From: Oidiodendron maius Zn
Taxonomy: Eukaryota; Ascomycota; Leotiomycetes; Myxotrichaceae
Length of the DNA stretch: 64,000 nt
NCBI GenBank assembly: GCA_000827325.1
Contig: KN832871.1
Span: forward strand, 2,542,001-2,606,000
Reading direction: 5' to 3'
Shown: positions 11,367 to 24,707 of the stretch, in pieces
How positions within the stretch are numbered: the first letter of the stretch is position 1
Layout: the number at the start of each line of letters is the position of its first letter
The notes under the pieces: model-generated
What the model saw: the letters and a program-made list of their open reading frames with translations, nothing else
What the model was told of the DNA's origin: nothing
Databases searched by the model: none
Position numbers and translations under genes: made by a program

Positions 11367-13203
11367 TCTCGGGCCTTATGTGAGAGCTGGTGAGGGGAAG
11401 GCATGTCATATCTCACTGTTTGAAGGGATAGACCACGCCAGGGATTGCAGTTGGAGGGCTGCAGGCTCAATTGTAACTAATACTCCACTTTCAGTAGTAG
11501 AGGCATGTACAGTAGAATGGAAGGGGCATTTTCCATAAATAGTGAAATCTCTTTCACTTCATGCGGCTCAGCACGGTGCTTCAAGTGTACGCGTAAATCT
11601 TATCATCCAGGGTAACGTTCAGGCCTTCAATATCAGTCATTGCCAGAGCGAGAGGCCCCCGCCCCCAACTAACTAGCCTTGGTCTCCACGTCGGTAGTGC
11701 AAGAATCGTGGTCACATTGACTCAAGCCTACGCCCCAGTAGCATGTCGTAATACCATCGATCATGCTGTGTCACGTCGTGTGTATACCTGCTGCCACGAG
11801 GCCGGTCAAATGCTCAAACTTCTCTGATTCAAAGGCAAAATCTAGATGAATCGAATCGCGCTTCCCATCCCTTGCTTCACGGCGGGTTGAAGCACCGATT
11901 GGCCATGGCGAATTGGCGCCCACGAATAAGCCACCACCAAAGGCCAGCACAGAGGCCTCTAGACGCTCCCGCTAGCTACTCTATCCTGACAGTGCGGACG
12001 CCTCTTCTGGACGCGCTCAACGACACGTCGCGGATGAAAGACTGCTCACGACGACATGACGTGAAGAAAAGAGGTCCGAGTGGAGAGGCCCAAGTGTCGC
12101 CTCGCTTGGAATTCTAGCTGCTGACAAAGAGAGAGTTGGGGACCTGAGCAGATTGTAAAGAAGAAGGGTTAAATGCTCCGGATATAGGCATATACTATCT
12201 TGGGTGGTCCCACCCGAGGCTATTTTGGTAGTTAACCCCCCCGGAAAAAGAAGATTAATTTAACTCGAGTTTACTTTTACTTTTGCACCTACCACAAGCG
12301 GTCAGCCACATGCAACTGGGGACATTTACGAGGTACAGACCGCAGAGCGAGCCGATGCACGAGCACCTGGCGGCCAGTGAGCAGTTTCCTCTGCAAAAGA
12401 TATTGGCGAGGCCCTGAGATCGAGCGGGGCAGTATTCAGGGAGGTTGGGGGTGGGAGAGGAAACATCCGAGAGCCCACGGACTCGAGGGACAATGTTTCG
12501 AAACAACTCGAAACTTTTGTCCAAACTTTCGCCGGTGTTTCAGACCATAACGATACTTTATCTGCTGCCCCGAGCTTCCTTGGACAGGACATCGCACAAC
12601 TGGCGTTTGGAATCCGCGGGGATCACGAACTATTGCTCGGATCTCGTGCCTAGATGACCGATGGGATGCCTGCTTGTAGGGTCTCATCTCGTCGTCCCAT
12701 TGACTGATTGACGCCAGGGACGATCTCGGACTGCTCTTTGATCCCGGGGTTGCGGAGGAAATTGACCAGTACCGTTGTCGGCCGGTGCGGCGTAGCAGCG
12801 CTTGTAGGGGAGGGTGCCGGATCAGCAAACAATAAGAAGCAAGCAGGCGTGTGGCACGATGTCTGGGGGACCTGACGGAAGCTTCCTGGCAAGGAGTTCT
12901 CTGCCCTGGCTAAGAAGCAGCCTCCTCTGCAGGGCACCGTCAAAAAATATCTCAGCGCTGCCGTCTGCTCACCAGAACAACCCTTTGCCACCCAGCCCAA
13001 AGGCTGAAGTATATATTCGTCGTCTCCCTTTTCTCTTTCAGACCATCAACTCGCAGGTCAATCATCCTCCTCAATAATCAAGAAAGCTTCCTTCAGAGTC
13101 CTTTCTCTCTCTCTTACTTTTCCCTCTCATCTACTTGCCTTTCACCTGGTCAAGGCTTCTGGAAAGATCTTGATCTAATTACTCCTTAATTCACCAATTC
13201 GCC
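11367..13203. other. 1.8-kb region without supported gene
   Basis: Between TOM70 and the DUF3455 gene. Short overlapping open frames on both strands at 12250-13080 have no recognisable motif. The last 200 bases before 13204 are strongly pyrimidine-rich (CTTTCTCTCTCTCTTAC-like runs) and probably are the leader of the secreted-protein gene. Confidence 0.4.
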
Positions 13204-13944
13204 ATGCCTTCATTCACCTCTCTACTCAAGGCTTCGGCCCTCGCCCTCATCTCCTCCCATCTCACTGCCGCTGCTCCATACTGGATCCGCCCAACTCCCA
13301 TTGAGGACCTGGTTCTCCCCACAACCAATACTAGTACGTGCATAATATCAACCCGCTTTCAACCCTCACAAACTGACCAGTCCCTCCCAGGTGCTACTCT
13401 TCCCACAACTACTCTCTCTCTCGTCTACGTTGCTGTAGGTAGAGGAATCCAGAACTATTCTTGCGCGAGCGTAGGCGCCGCCCCCGTCGCCGTCGGCGCT
13501 ATTGCTACTCTTTACGACGCCACCCCGCTTGCAGAGTGGAGCATGGATATGCTGAACTCGATTCCTGGCAGCGCCGTCAATGATGCCCCTCCAGCTGCAG
13601 GACAAGACTACACTCTTCCCCCCCCAGCCAACTACCTTGCCCTCCTCGGCCACCACTACTTCGCCGCCGATGGCACACCCACTTTCGACCTGAAGTCCGT
13701 CAACAAGCTCCTGTACGGCTCCAAGAACGGGGATATCAAGGCCCCGGCCAACGCCCCCAAAGGCCCTGCTAACACCGGCGCCGTCGACTGGTTGTCTCTG
13801 GTCGCTAAGGCCAGCTACGACGCCAGCATCGGCTTGGGCCAGGTATACCGCGTTGAGACTGCTGGTGGAAGTGCCCCTGCCTCGTGCACATCTACTGATC
13901 TCATCACCGTGCAATACTCTGCTGAATACTGGTTCTACGCATGA
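13204..13944 (+). CDS. Small secreted DUF3455 protein
   Basis: Two exons (13204-13333, 13391-13944) encode 227 aa. Residues 1-23 are a clear signal peptide (hydrophobic stretch ASALALISSHLTAAAP). The mature part carries the DUF3455 hallmarks LVYVAVGRGIQNYSC, VGAIATLYDATPLAE, LGHHYFAADGTPTFDL and VYRVETAGGSAP-SC. The family is common in filamentous ascomycetes; database entries sometimes carry the misleading name 'malate dehydrogenase'; biochemical function unknown. The intron (GTACGT...CTGACC...CCCAG) is 57 nt, a multiple of three without stop codons, so retained transcripts would still be translatable. Splicing restores TNTSATLPTT, matching the family, so the spliced form is preferred. Extracellular location is predicted. 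Confidence 0.85.
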   Translation: MPSFTSLLKASALALISSHLTAAAPYWIRPTPIEDLVLPTTNTSTCIISTRFQPSQTDQSLPGATLPTTTLSLVYVAVGRGIQNYSCASVGAAPVAVGAIATLYDATPLAEWSMDMLNSIPGSAVNDAPPAAGQDYTLPPPANYLALLGHHYFAADGTPTFDLKSVNKLLYGSKNGDIKAPANAPKGPANTGAVDWLSLVAKASYDASIGLGQVYRVETAGGSAPASCTSTDLITVQYSAEYWFYA

Positions 13945-14099
13945 GCTACGCATAGAGGAGTGGAGGAGTTAAAGTGTGTGGGCATTAGAGACGGCGCAAT
14001 ATGGCTATTTGTTTTTATTCATGACCTGTTCCTTTCTTTTCAAAAGAGTAGTTTTATTACTTCAAGTGTCATTCTTAAAATAGGACTTAATATATTTGA

Positions 14100-15115
14100 A
14101 CTTTGAAATAATTCTGGAAACCGCTCTCCCCGATCCTCTTGTTCTATAATACCGAACTCCTAGATATTTGTAATCCACCGCAGCAGCGGCTCTCGCTGTT
14201 GGCTTTGCGGATAACGTCAATGTACTCACGTAAAGATGTTCTATAGAGATTAACTATCGTACTCTAGAGCAGACATCGTCCTCAAAGTGCCTCGGCTAGG
14301 CCCGGAGATCTGGTATAAGCTTTATCTGCTTTACCTACAATTCTACAAAATTTTGTCCATAAGATAACCTTAACCTTAGAACAGTTAATAAGTACCTGCG
14401 CTAGATATCTAAGTACTATGGGTCTAGTCTTCTAGTAGTATACACTATAGAGGATCATAGCCTCTGTATAAGGGGCAACCTTCATGTAGGCAGAATAGGT
14501 ATACACGGCAATTATATAAAGGAGAAACAGACACTATAGGACTAGATGTAAGGCTAAGAGAGTGAGTAGAACAGAGTTAACGAGGAAGTAGTGGGGAAGA
14601 GGTGGAAGACGGAGGTTTATTAGGTCCTTATTTGACGACTACTATGTCGTACGATCTTAATACTATACTAGAATCTATAAAAGACAGAGAGCTTTACTTT
14701 AGTCTAGTTCTATACAAGCTAAATAGGACTAGCTAGCCTCTACATTAGATTAGGGTACTAGAATTCAAGTCCCCTATATACTAATATGGACAGGAGGAGA
14801 AGATCCTATTCTATATACTCTACTGCTATCCTCTAGAAGATGGTAGTAGATAGAGCCTCTATACGATATACAGAGGAGGGATTAATTTTAGGTTAAGTAA
14901 AGTCAGTTCTAGGTAGCCAGAGACTTATTATACAAACGATTCTAGTGAAAATCGGCAAGTATTAGTAGGCAGCAAGGGATAATTAAGTCAATAAGAAGGA
15001 TAGAGCCTAGATCTATATTCTATTAATTAGTTTTCCTAGAGGCATAACTAATAGGGGTACTTCACAGCTTTATTTTAGCTAGCGGGAGCAAGATTTAATC
15101 AATCAATCAATCAAA
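14100..15115. repeat. TpA-rich, stop-riddled tract, probable RIP-mutated repeat relic
   Basis: From about 14100 to 15115 no frame on either strand stays open for 60 codons. The tract is dominated by TA steps (CTAG, TATA, TAGTAG) with few CA or TG. In 14701-14760 I counted 12 TpA, 4 ApT, 2 CpA, no TpG, 4 ApC and 3 GpT, that is TpA/ApT of 3.0 and (CpA+TpG)/(ApC+GpT) of about 0.29, well inside published RIP thresholds. This is what repeat-induced point mutation (CpA to TpA) leaves of a former transposon copy. The original element cannot be named from what remains. An (AATC)4 microsatellite sits at its right end, about 15097-15113. Edges are approximate. Confidence 0.65.
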
Positions 15116-15447
15116 CCTGGAAACCAATTGTCTTGAATCACATCGCATCAAACTCATATTGAATTAGTGGTGACAGAGTGTGGTGAACACTTAGCTGTAG
15201 AATATTGTAGAGGAATAATGCTACTAGGCACCATTCACAGAATCACAAGAATCCATGAAACATCAAGTCAAGACGAAATATGCAAAATTCTGAGATGACA
15301 ATTGGTATAATTCTGAAGCTGTAAAGTGCATTCTCTTGTCTTTTCTCGCTGGCGGGCTCGCTGTCGGCTCGTTGTTACTGAAAATAAGATACTTTAAAAA
15401 GATGAAAAATTCCCCTCCTAGTCCATCCAATTTTCTGAGACCGCAAT

Positions 15448-16896
<1,449 letters not shown>

Positions 16897-18631
16897 GGTG
16901 CTGGAGAGCGAGAGAAAGCGTTTTGTGAAAGACAGGCGTTAAATTGCGCAGTGGCAGGCGTCTGGAGAGTTATAAGGGAGCGCCGGGGGATATATGTGAT
17001 GCTGTGCGTGACTGAGTCCAACTGTAATTAGACTGTAGGCGCGCGCGAGGGTAAGGTGCTGCTGGCTCGGATAGGAGTAACAAGGAGAGCTGGGAGGCAC
17101 AACAGCTGGGAGGTGAACTGCAGCAGTTATATGTGCTTGTTAAGGGGTGAGCATAGGGCTGAGGTGTCCTTGGACGGTGGGATGCACAGCACAGTACCTT
17201 CAAGCGCTCGGCGGTGCAGCAGCATTCCAACGTCAGCGCAGTCGTCGGGTTGCTCCTCGTTGATGGTGGGGTTGGGCTTACGCGAGACCAATGGAGGGGG
17301 TTGGAGCTGATATGGTAAGTGTTGACTTTAGCTACTATCTACCTGTTACCATTCTGTGGTGTATATATGTACATCTCCCTCTTTCACACTCTTATTGATG
17401 TGTTCTTTTCCCACCTATCTTATCAAAATCAGTAGCTGCTCCATCACAGAGTATTATTTTGGAACCTGAGCCTCGGAGGCTGTGGCTGAGCAGCTTCTAT
17501 TCTGGTCCCTGGCGGGGTCGTATTACAACCGAGCGATGGGTTTCAGCGCCATGAGACAAGACAGTCCTTATTCTGTTTTCGATTGTTCTGGTACAGTAGA
17601 TCGTCGACTGGCGCTGCTGTATGACCTGCACGCCTGAACCAACAGACAGGATGGGGGTGTGCGACGCAAGGCCGTCTTCTTCTTGCACTAATATTAATAA
17701 TGTCGGTGTTTTGTACGATAATCCTACATAAGGGGCATATATCTGCAGACACAGCACAGTAGTGTGATATCTCTTTTCCACCGTTGGAGCGTTGACTTAT
17801 GATGCAATTTCTGCCATTTCCATCGAAATTTAGTGTTTGATAGAGGTATATCCTGCCATGCCCCTCGAGGCAGAGTATCATTTCCTCCACTGTGACACCT
17901 TTCTAGCCTCTTGGCTCTGGATTTGGTACAGTATCCGATGTTGCAAATCTTTAGAGAAGGCATATTAACTGCTTAATCCAGACATATTGCAGGTTAGGAC
18001 CAATCTATAGATTCTTCTGAAAAGAGTCCTTCTATATCTCCTTTTCCGTATCTAGAAGCTCCTTTGCACTCGACTAGAAACGTCTAGCACGAGACGGCGA
18101 AAAGGCACAAGATGCCTCGTATAGATGGCGTGTTTACCCCATTCCTACCGAGTTATAAACATCTCTTATTATGGAATAAATATGAAGAGACGTGGATTTG
18201 ATGCTATAACGTGAGTGTGTTGCCTCCGGAAGGTGCGGGATTGCCTTGGACATGTATCAGGATGATGCCGGACTTGCACGCGACCAATTCTCGCGCATCT
18301 TTCATCCCCACAGTCTGGATTTCAAGAGTAATAACGGTGCTTGTGAAATGGTAGAATGCAGCTTAATGAGAGACAGCTATTCCAAGGAACAGAGATGTCA
18401 ATATCAATTTGTATGAGTTCTCTCGTCCCTCAAGTCCGACTTTCCCCTGGTTTCGCGCTAGTCCTGATCTAGACAGAATCCGGGGTTGGGCCAACCATCT
18501 TTTTCTTTTCCCGAGAACTCCCATCATCATCACACCACACCTCAATCCCCCTCTTCAACCATCAACAGCTTCAAAAAGATACTCGCCGTCGAGTACAATC
18601 GTGTCGCAGATGCATCTTCTACTCTTCCATA
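16897..18631. promoter_or_regulatory. Divergent promoter region, MAP kinase / PRELI gene
   Basis: 1.7 kb between two divergent starts. Several short open frames exist (17056-17310, 17497-17890 and others) but none has family features. No repeat or RNA gene seen. Composition becomes AT-richer between about 17330 and 18200. Confidence 0.4.
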
Positions 18632-19363
18632 ATGGTCAAGTTCTTTGAGACCTCCTTTACCTACGACTACTCTTTTCCAGCCGTCACCCTCGCCTACTTC
18701 CTCCGATATCCCAACCCCTACTCAACTCATGTCCTCTCGACGGACGTGATATCCCGCACCGTCGACCCTTCTTCTGGGCGACTACACACCCTGCGAGTCC
18801 ATCGCAAGTCCTCGCGCCTGCCGCCAGCAGTCCTCAAGCTGCTGCCGAAGAGCGTGCTGGGCAGCGTCCGCGGCGGCCGGTCCGAGAGTTACATCTTGGA
18901 ATCGAGCACGATCGATATCAAGGAGGGATGGATGAAGACGGAGAGCAAGAATTTAGACTGGACAGGAATTCTGAGCGTCGTCGAGAAGCAGGAGTACCGG
19001 CGAAATGTTCCAGCAAACGAGAGCGATGACTTCAAGGTCGACACCGGCACCACGGGAGTGGTGACAACGGTCATCTTCAAGAGCAGACTGGGCGATAGGC
19101 TGCGCGCAAGAGCAACGAGAAAAGGCGAAGCTGCCTTAGGCGAGGGAGATGATGAGCCGCCGAAGAGAAGTCTGTTAGCCAGCTGGAGCACCATCGGCAT
19201 TCAAAGGAGCATTGAGGCTATCGCAAGCCGGAAGACAGAGAACCAGTTGGGTAACAGTAAGCAAGGTATGACTATCGTTCTAGAGAGGCTGAGGAGTGGC
19301 GGCTTGGTAGGGGTGCTGGACGGGATGCGAAGGGACAGCCAGGGAGTGCTGAAGAGCGGATGA
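18632..19363 (+). CDS. PRELI/MSF1 family mitochondrial lipid-transfer protein
   Basis: Single exon, 243 aa. The N-terminus MVKFFETSFTYDYSFPAVTL followed by AYFLRYPNPYSTHVLSTDVISR is the diagnostic start of PRELI/MSF1 proteins (yeast Ups1-Ups3), which move phosphatidic acid or phosphatidylserine between mitochondrial membranes in complex with Mdm35. The WMKTESKNLDWTGILSVVEKQEY block corresponds to the conserved middle of the domain. The long tail after residue 150 (basic, with SIEAIASRK) is extended compared with yeast Ups proteins, as usual in filamentous fungi. Which Ups paralogue it matches cannot be settled by eye. Convergent with MRF1. Confidence 0.85.
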   Translation: MVKFFETSFTYDYSFPAVTLAYFLRYPNPYSTHVLSTDVISRTVDPSSGRLHTLRVHRKSSRLPPAVLKLLPKSVLGSVRGGRSESYILESSTIDIKEGWMKTESKNLDWTGILSVVEKQEYRRNVPANESDDFKVDTGTTGVVTTVIFKSRLGDRLRARATRKGEAALGEGDDEPPKRSLLASWSTIGIQRSIEAIASRKTENQLGNSKQGMTIVLERLRSGGLVGVLDGMRRDSQGVLKSG

Positions 19364-20487
19364 AATCGGGTTTCCGCGATCGGTATCAGGCCGCGACCTG
19401 ATGCTTCTAATTTAGCAAAAAGGATGATGCTTCATTAGGAGAAGCCACATTGTACGTTCTTTAGGGTTGTTGTACACTATATGTGATGTTTTGGAAGCGC
19501 GGAGTCTGGGATTAGGTATCTAGGCGTTTCTCATGAATCCACTCAAAAATAAAACTTGTTAAGATGCATTTCCTAGGTGAATATGTCACTAAGTGAACCC
19601 AATTCTGCCGTAGTACCTCCTGAGACAAGTCCCGGAGAGTAACTCCCAGGCAGACGAGCTTAACCTAACGTTATCAACTAAGACAAAGATAATTAAGCGG
19701 AGGTTGTTTATATTAAGCTAAAATACCGCTTTTATTACTAGATCGGTTCTCAATTAAGAAGGCTTTAATGATATCCCAATCCTGACACTGGTGGACTGAA
19801 TCTGCCCCTGTGAAACCAGACGGACGGCCACTCACGTCCATAACATTTGCATAGCCGAGTGTAGTGTCGCCTGCACAAAGAATTGCCTGTCTAACTACAT
19901 AAAAGTATAAGCATTACCGCTAATTACTCCTTAGAAAGTCTCACTATAATCCATGCAGTGGTATTCGTGCCCATCACCCACAAACCTCGATTTCCCCCCA
20001 GTCTCATACTTTTTAATTACATCCCCGAAGAACTAGACGGGACGAAACACAGCATTTCATGATGATCGAAACCCCATGTGTATGTATTTCGATGCAATGA
20101 GGTGTTTCATAATGCAAAAAGTAAGGTATTACTCTGATTTATCTGGACGGCTGAAAGTTAGATTTCACCCTGAAAGCAGCACGTGACAAGCATTCATGTT
20201 CTCTCCAAAGGAAATAATTATTCAATCTGCCTATCTAGCATGGAAAGTCTGAATTTATAATCTTTACTGTACAATATTCTATATCTACAAGTTACCATTG
20301 TGTGGATTGATGGTTCCAGTAACCGCATGCCTCTAATTATAGGACATATATTTATTTCGATGAACCACATCTCAGAAGCTATTGGGTGCAAGGCCATAAT
20401 GTTGTTCTTGAACATGTGTAATATTCGACAAACGGGAGCCATTACCCAAACGCAAGATGCATGTTGCGATTCACACTGGTCCTATTT
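19364..20487. other. Convergent intergenic region, AT-rich
   Basis: Between the 3' ends of the PRELI-family gene and MRF1. No frame of note from 19364 to about 20218; 19660-19760 is particularly AT-rich with TTAAG/TTAT motifs. No structured RNA or intact repeat recognised. A mild RIP history is possible but the signal is far weaker than at 14.1-15.1 kb. Confidence 0.4.
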
Positions 20488-21790
20488 CTATGCTCGAGCT
20501 TCCTCGTCTGCTATTAAGCCAGCGATTTCCTGATCTGCCAGCCAAATTTTGACGCTGCCCATGATCTTATCCAGCTCTTCTCCACCGTCCATCACATCAT
20601 CGAGATTGAACACGCTCAAACCCGTTCGATGATCCGTGACCCTCTGTTGTCCCCAGTTGTACGTCCGGATCTTGTCGCCTCGTCCCATCTTGGCAATTCC
20701 AATTACATTCCTCCTCAATGCAACGACCTCCTCTTCCCTCGCCTCTCTTCTTGCTTGTGCAAGCTTCGATCTCAGTAATTGCCAAGCTTTCTCCCTATTT
20801 TTGTGCTGGGATCTTGAATCTTGCATGCTCACCACGGTATTGGTGGGAAGATGGGTCAGACGAATTGCGGAATCAGTAGTATTGACATGCTGTCCTCCTG
20901 CCCCCCTCGCTCTCATGACATCGGTACGCACCTCGGTTGGATTGACGTAGTAATCACTCGTTGGATCGTCGTAGTCTATCTCCCCTTCACTGCCATTTGT
21001 AGGCAAGCTGGGAAGAACTAGCACGCTCACCGCACTTGTATGTGTCCGGCCCTTGGTCTCCGTCACGGGGACCCGTTGCACCCTGTGTACGCCGGCCTCA
21101 CATCGAAGCTCTCCATAAGCCCCTGGGCTTTCAACTTCCAAAATGGCTTCATGCAAAGGCAACGTATCAGAAGACTCGCCTTCCGCGGTCTGGTATTTTA
21201 ATGTAGAAACACGAAAATTCTTCCGTGCACAATACGACTTATACATTTTGACCAAATCGCTTGCGAATATGGCTGCTTCGCTTCCTCCAGCTCCCGGCCG
21301 TATTTCTATCAGACAAGGGAGATCTTCGAAGGGGTGCTTGGGAGTAAGCGAGGACGTCAGGTTCTTAGAAAGAGCGCCCAATTCGGAACGGGCGCTTGCA
21401 ATATCTTCAATAGCTAGCTCACGGAGCTCTGGATCTGTCGAGGGCTCGTTGAGGAGGGCTTCAAGCTCTGATAGGGAGTTTTGTGTATGTTCCCATTCCT
21501 TTAGAGCTGATGTGACGCCTTTTAGTTCGCCGATTCGTTTCGAAATCTTGGCGTCAAACCCGTCTGATATTTCCTTGCTCAATTTATCATGCTCGGATGC
21601 CATATTACGCGCTCGCGCAAGCAGCGCAGGGGAAAAGGAGCCATTACTGGCTGTGGTCATATAAGTATACGTTGTTTCTAAAAGCGGGAGCTAAGCAGTT
21701 ACCTGTACTGGAGAATCTCACCAGCCGCCGTCTACCAGGTTTCAGGCATGTATGCAGACATCTTCGGCAAATCCACGGCGCTCTAAACAT
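20488..21790 (-). CDS. MRF1: Mitochondrial peptide chain release factor 1
   Basis: Terminates mitochondrial translation at UAA/UAG. Two exons: 21790-21703 encodes the mitochondrial presequence (MFRAPWICRRCLHTC..., arginine-rich, no acids) and 21650-20488 the enzyme; the 52-nt intron is GTAACT...CACAG. Product 416 aa. Key motifs: the codon-recognition P-V-T within RVPVTETKGRTHTSA and the universal peptidyl-hydrolysis motif GAGGQHVNTTDSAIRLTH. A start at 21660 gives an uninterrupted frame too but would lack the targeting peptide, so the spliced start is preferred. Divergent from the gamma-glutamyltranspeptidase-like gene with 405 bp between start codons, so promoters probably overlap. Confidence 0.93.
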
Positions 21791-22195
21791 ACTCAAATGG
21801 GCAATAAGTGGTGTATTTACATTTCTGCGAGATGCTGCTCCTGAATTTTTGTCGGCTCAGCGAGACGCGATCAGAAACTGCCGCCACACCGCCTTTGAAA
21901 TTCTGATAGAGACACCCGGACTCAGTATCCATCCACCCGAAAGTGGGATACACAGGCCAGCTGGGCTCCCCACCTATCAGCATCATTTAATCATTCCTTA
22001 CTTAGCATCACATTTGTATCTCCAACTTGCTGACTTCATTCTTCCTTTCTTTCGTAGTTTCTATGAGGAAAGACGCTATTTCATTCGATATTTCCTTACA
22101 TGTATTCTTGTTCTTTCTTGTAAGCTAATCATGAAGGATATCCAGCAAGCAAGCTCTCACTCATTTATATAGGCATATACCTATCACGAGTCAAA
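21791..22195. promoter_or_regulatory. Short divergent promoter, MRF1 / GGT-like gene
   Basis: 405 bp between two start codons. The part near the plus-strand gene is T-rich (TTCATTCTTCCTTTCTTTCG). No coding sequence supported. Confidence 0.45.
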
Positions 22196-24166
22196 ATGCC
22201 GCTAAACATTAATTCTGTCTACGCCAGGACGGCGCCGATGTTTATGCCCTTCCCGAGTAGGAGAAGTGTTGTACATAGTACAGAGGGCATAATTGCATGC
22301 ACGCAGCCCCTAGCTGCTAAGTGCGGTCTGAAGATCCTTGAAGCTGGAGGAAATTCTGCTGTGCGCACATCAACCCCACTTTCATAAAGCTTCTAATACT
22401 ATATACAGGATGCTGCAGTTGCCGTCGGTAGGTCTCTTCCAGGGATGGGCGGAGGATTCTAATCATCTTGCAGCTGCTGGCTTGAATTTAACGGAACCTG
22501 CCTCCACTGGAATTGGTGGCGATATGTTTTGTCTATTTTATAATGCTAAGACTAAGAAAGTTGAGGCCCTGAACGGCTCAGGCCGTGCAGGCTTAAAATG
22601 TACTCTTGAGCAAGTTCGAAAAGATTTAGGTTTGAAGGAGGGTGAGGAGGGTGAGATCCCCTTGGATCATGTGCATGCTGTTACAGTACCTGGTGCTGCA
22701 GCCGGGTGGGTGGATACAATTGAGAGGTTTGGAAGTGGAAAATTGTCTCTCGAACAGATTTTAGCTCCAGCAATTGAGTTGGCGGAGAGAGGATTCCCCG
22801 TTTCGGAACTGTCGTCGAAATCGGTATGCCTTCTGCAACCTTGTTGTCCATACTTCCCTATCTAATATTTGTCCAGTGGGCGGCAGGCGCAGATTCTGTT
22901 CTAACAGCATCTCCAAATTTCGCAGAAATGCTCAAGAAAAATCCAGATGGCACATATCGTGCGCCTCGGTCTGGTGAGATTTTCAAGAATCCAAACCTGG
23001 CAAACACTTTCCGAGCACTGGCCAAAGATGGGAAGAAAGGGTTTTATACTGGCCGGATCGCAGAAGCACTTGTTAAAGTCATCCAAGATCGTGGTGGCCT
23101 GCTCGAACTTGAAGATCTGATAAATCACATGGACTTGGGTAGCGAATCCGTCGCTCCAATCTCTAAAATCTTCAAAGGGCAGGGCTATGCACAAACGCAG
23201 GCTAAGTATGTAGACAGACAAGGAGACAAGAATGACAACTACGGTGTTGAGATTTGGGAACACCCACCCAACGGTCAGGGAATTGTCGCTCTCATGGCCT
23301 TAGGAATCCTTGAGGAATTGGAAAGGACTGGCAAAATACCTACATTCAACGAAGGCCAGCACAATTCAGTGGAGCATCTGCACGCTACCATAGAGGCCCT
23401 GCGAATTGCATTTGCTGACGCAAGTTGGTGGGTAGCAGACCCTAACATCTCGAAAGTTCCATCCGCAGGCCTTATCTCGCAAGAGTACCTCGCCGAACGA
23501 GCCAAGCTCTTCGACCCCCAAAAAGCAAGCAGCAAGATCTATGACCACGGCAGCCCAGCGCACAATCACAGCGACACTGTCTACTTCGCTGTCACAGATA
23601 AGGAAGGTAACGGTATCTCCTTCATCAACTCGAACTTTCATGGCTTCGGCTCCGCCATCATCCCAAAGGGCTGCGGCTTCGTTCTGCAAAATCGAGGAGG
23701 AAACTTCCGCCTCGTGCCAAACCATCCGAACGCCATTGCACCAGGGAAGAGGCCGTACCACACCATCATCCCCGCGATGCTCACCAACGCCCATGACGGG
23801 AGCTTGCACTCCGTATTCGGCGTAATGGGCGGGTTCATGCAGCCCCAAGGCCACGTGCAGGTCCTGCTGAACATGCTGGCCTTCAAACTCGATCCCCAGG
23901 CGGCCCTAGACGCTCCACGATTCTGCATTGGTGCGGAGGGCATGCCTGGTGATGGGAATGGAAGGAAGGTGTTCTTGGAGGAAGGGATAAGCGAGAGTGT
24001 CTGCAAGCAGCTGAGAGATATGGGACACCAGGCAGAGATTGTAACTGGATATAGAAGGAGTGTCTTTGGTAGGGGTCAAGTGATCAGGAGCCATGTGGAA
24101 GATGGTGTGACTGTATTCTCCGCTGGAAGTGATCCAAGAGGAGATGGGGCTGCATACCCTGGTTAA
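22196..24166 (+). CDS. Gamma-glutamyltranspeptidase-like Ntn hydrolase
   Basis: Four exons (22196-22360, 22409-22427, 22474-22823, 22877-24166) give 607 aa. Exon 2 is only 19 nt and supplies the conserved DAAVAV; without it the frame and the AAGLNLTEPASTGIGGD motif would be lost. GGT-type enzymes are made as one chain and cut autocatalytically before a threonine that becomes the nucleophile; here that is about T412 in HNHSDTVYFAVTD, and the small-subunit motifs SFINSNFHGFGS, PYHTIIPAM and VMGGFMQPQGHVQVLLNML follow. There is no signal peptide or membrane anchor, unlike classical eukaryotic GGT, so it resembles the cytosolic YwrD-like or acylase-like branch; substrate (glutathione or another gamma-glutamyl or acyl compound) cannot be told. 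C-terminal HVEDGVTVFSAGSDPRGDG is typical. Confidence 0.9.
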
Positions 24167-24388
24167 CCTGGCGGAAACTTCCTAGAAATATCTACTGATA
24201 AAATGACCGGAGATGCTTGTCATAGTAAATAAATAATAACGACTCAGCACTTGCCAAAATCAGAGTCACAGCGAGTGAAGTGAAGATAGCCAACCAACCA
24301 CTGATGTTGAAATGCAATGAACATGTATCCATATTCCAAATGAGATCTCCAGAGATATCAGAGAAGTCAGAACTGAATTGGAATGCGC

Positions 24389-24432
24389 TCGTTTGCAAAT
24401 ATGGCTTCCTCTTGGCCTGGAATTTTAACTTG
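24389..24432 (+). repeat. Left arm of an imperfect 44-bp inverted repeat
   Basis: This arm begins TCGTTTGCAAA and ends GGAATTTTAACTTG. Compared with the reverse complement of 24708-24751 it matches at 40 of 44 positions by my count. The arms are separated by 275 bp, so a transcript across them could fold back. Homology does not extend noticeably beyond the arms. Confidence 0.7.
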
Positions 24433-24707
24433 ACTGTGACAGAGGTTTTCGGAACCATTAAAATGAATTCAAAATGGAAAATCATGACTGACAGGAGCCA
24501 GTGCGGTCAAGATGCCTCGCCTTCAACGGCGTGGTATAAACTCCCCATAACCTCATAAGTGCCGTCATACACCATTACAAGGAGTTCATCCGCATCATGC
24601 TCAGCATGCTTTTCCCCAGAAAATACCAGCCAGCCTGAATGTCATACTGAATTAGCTCCTTCTCGAATAGGCTTCGTCTTTGAGATAAGGGGCGATTTCT
24701 GGGTAGC

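Noticed and set aside
17497-17963. Minus-strand open frames of 79-115 codons.
   Set aside because: Three frames overlap, no recognisable domain; likely chance in the intergenic region.
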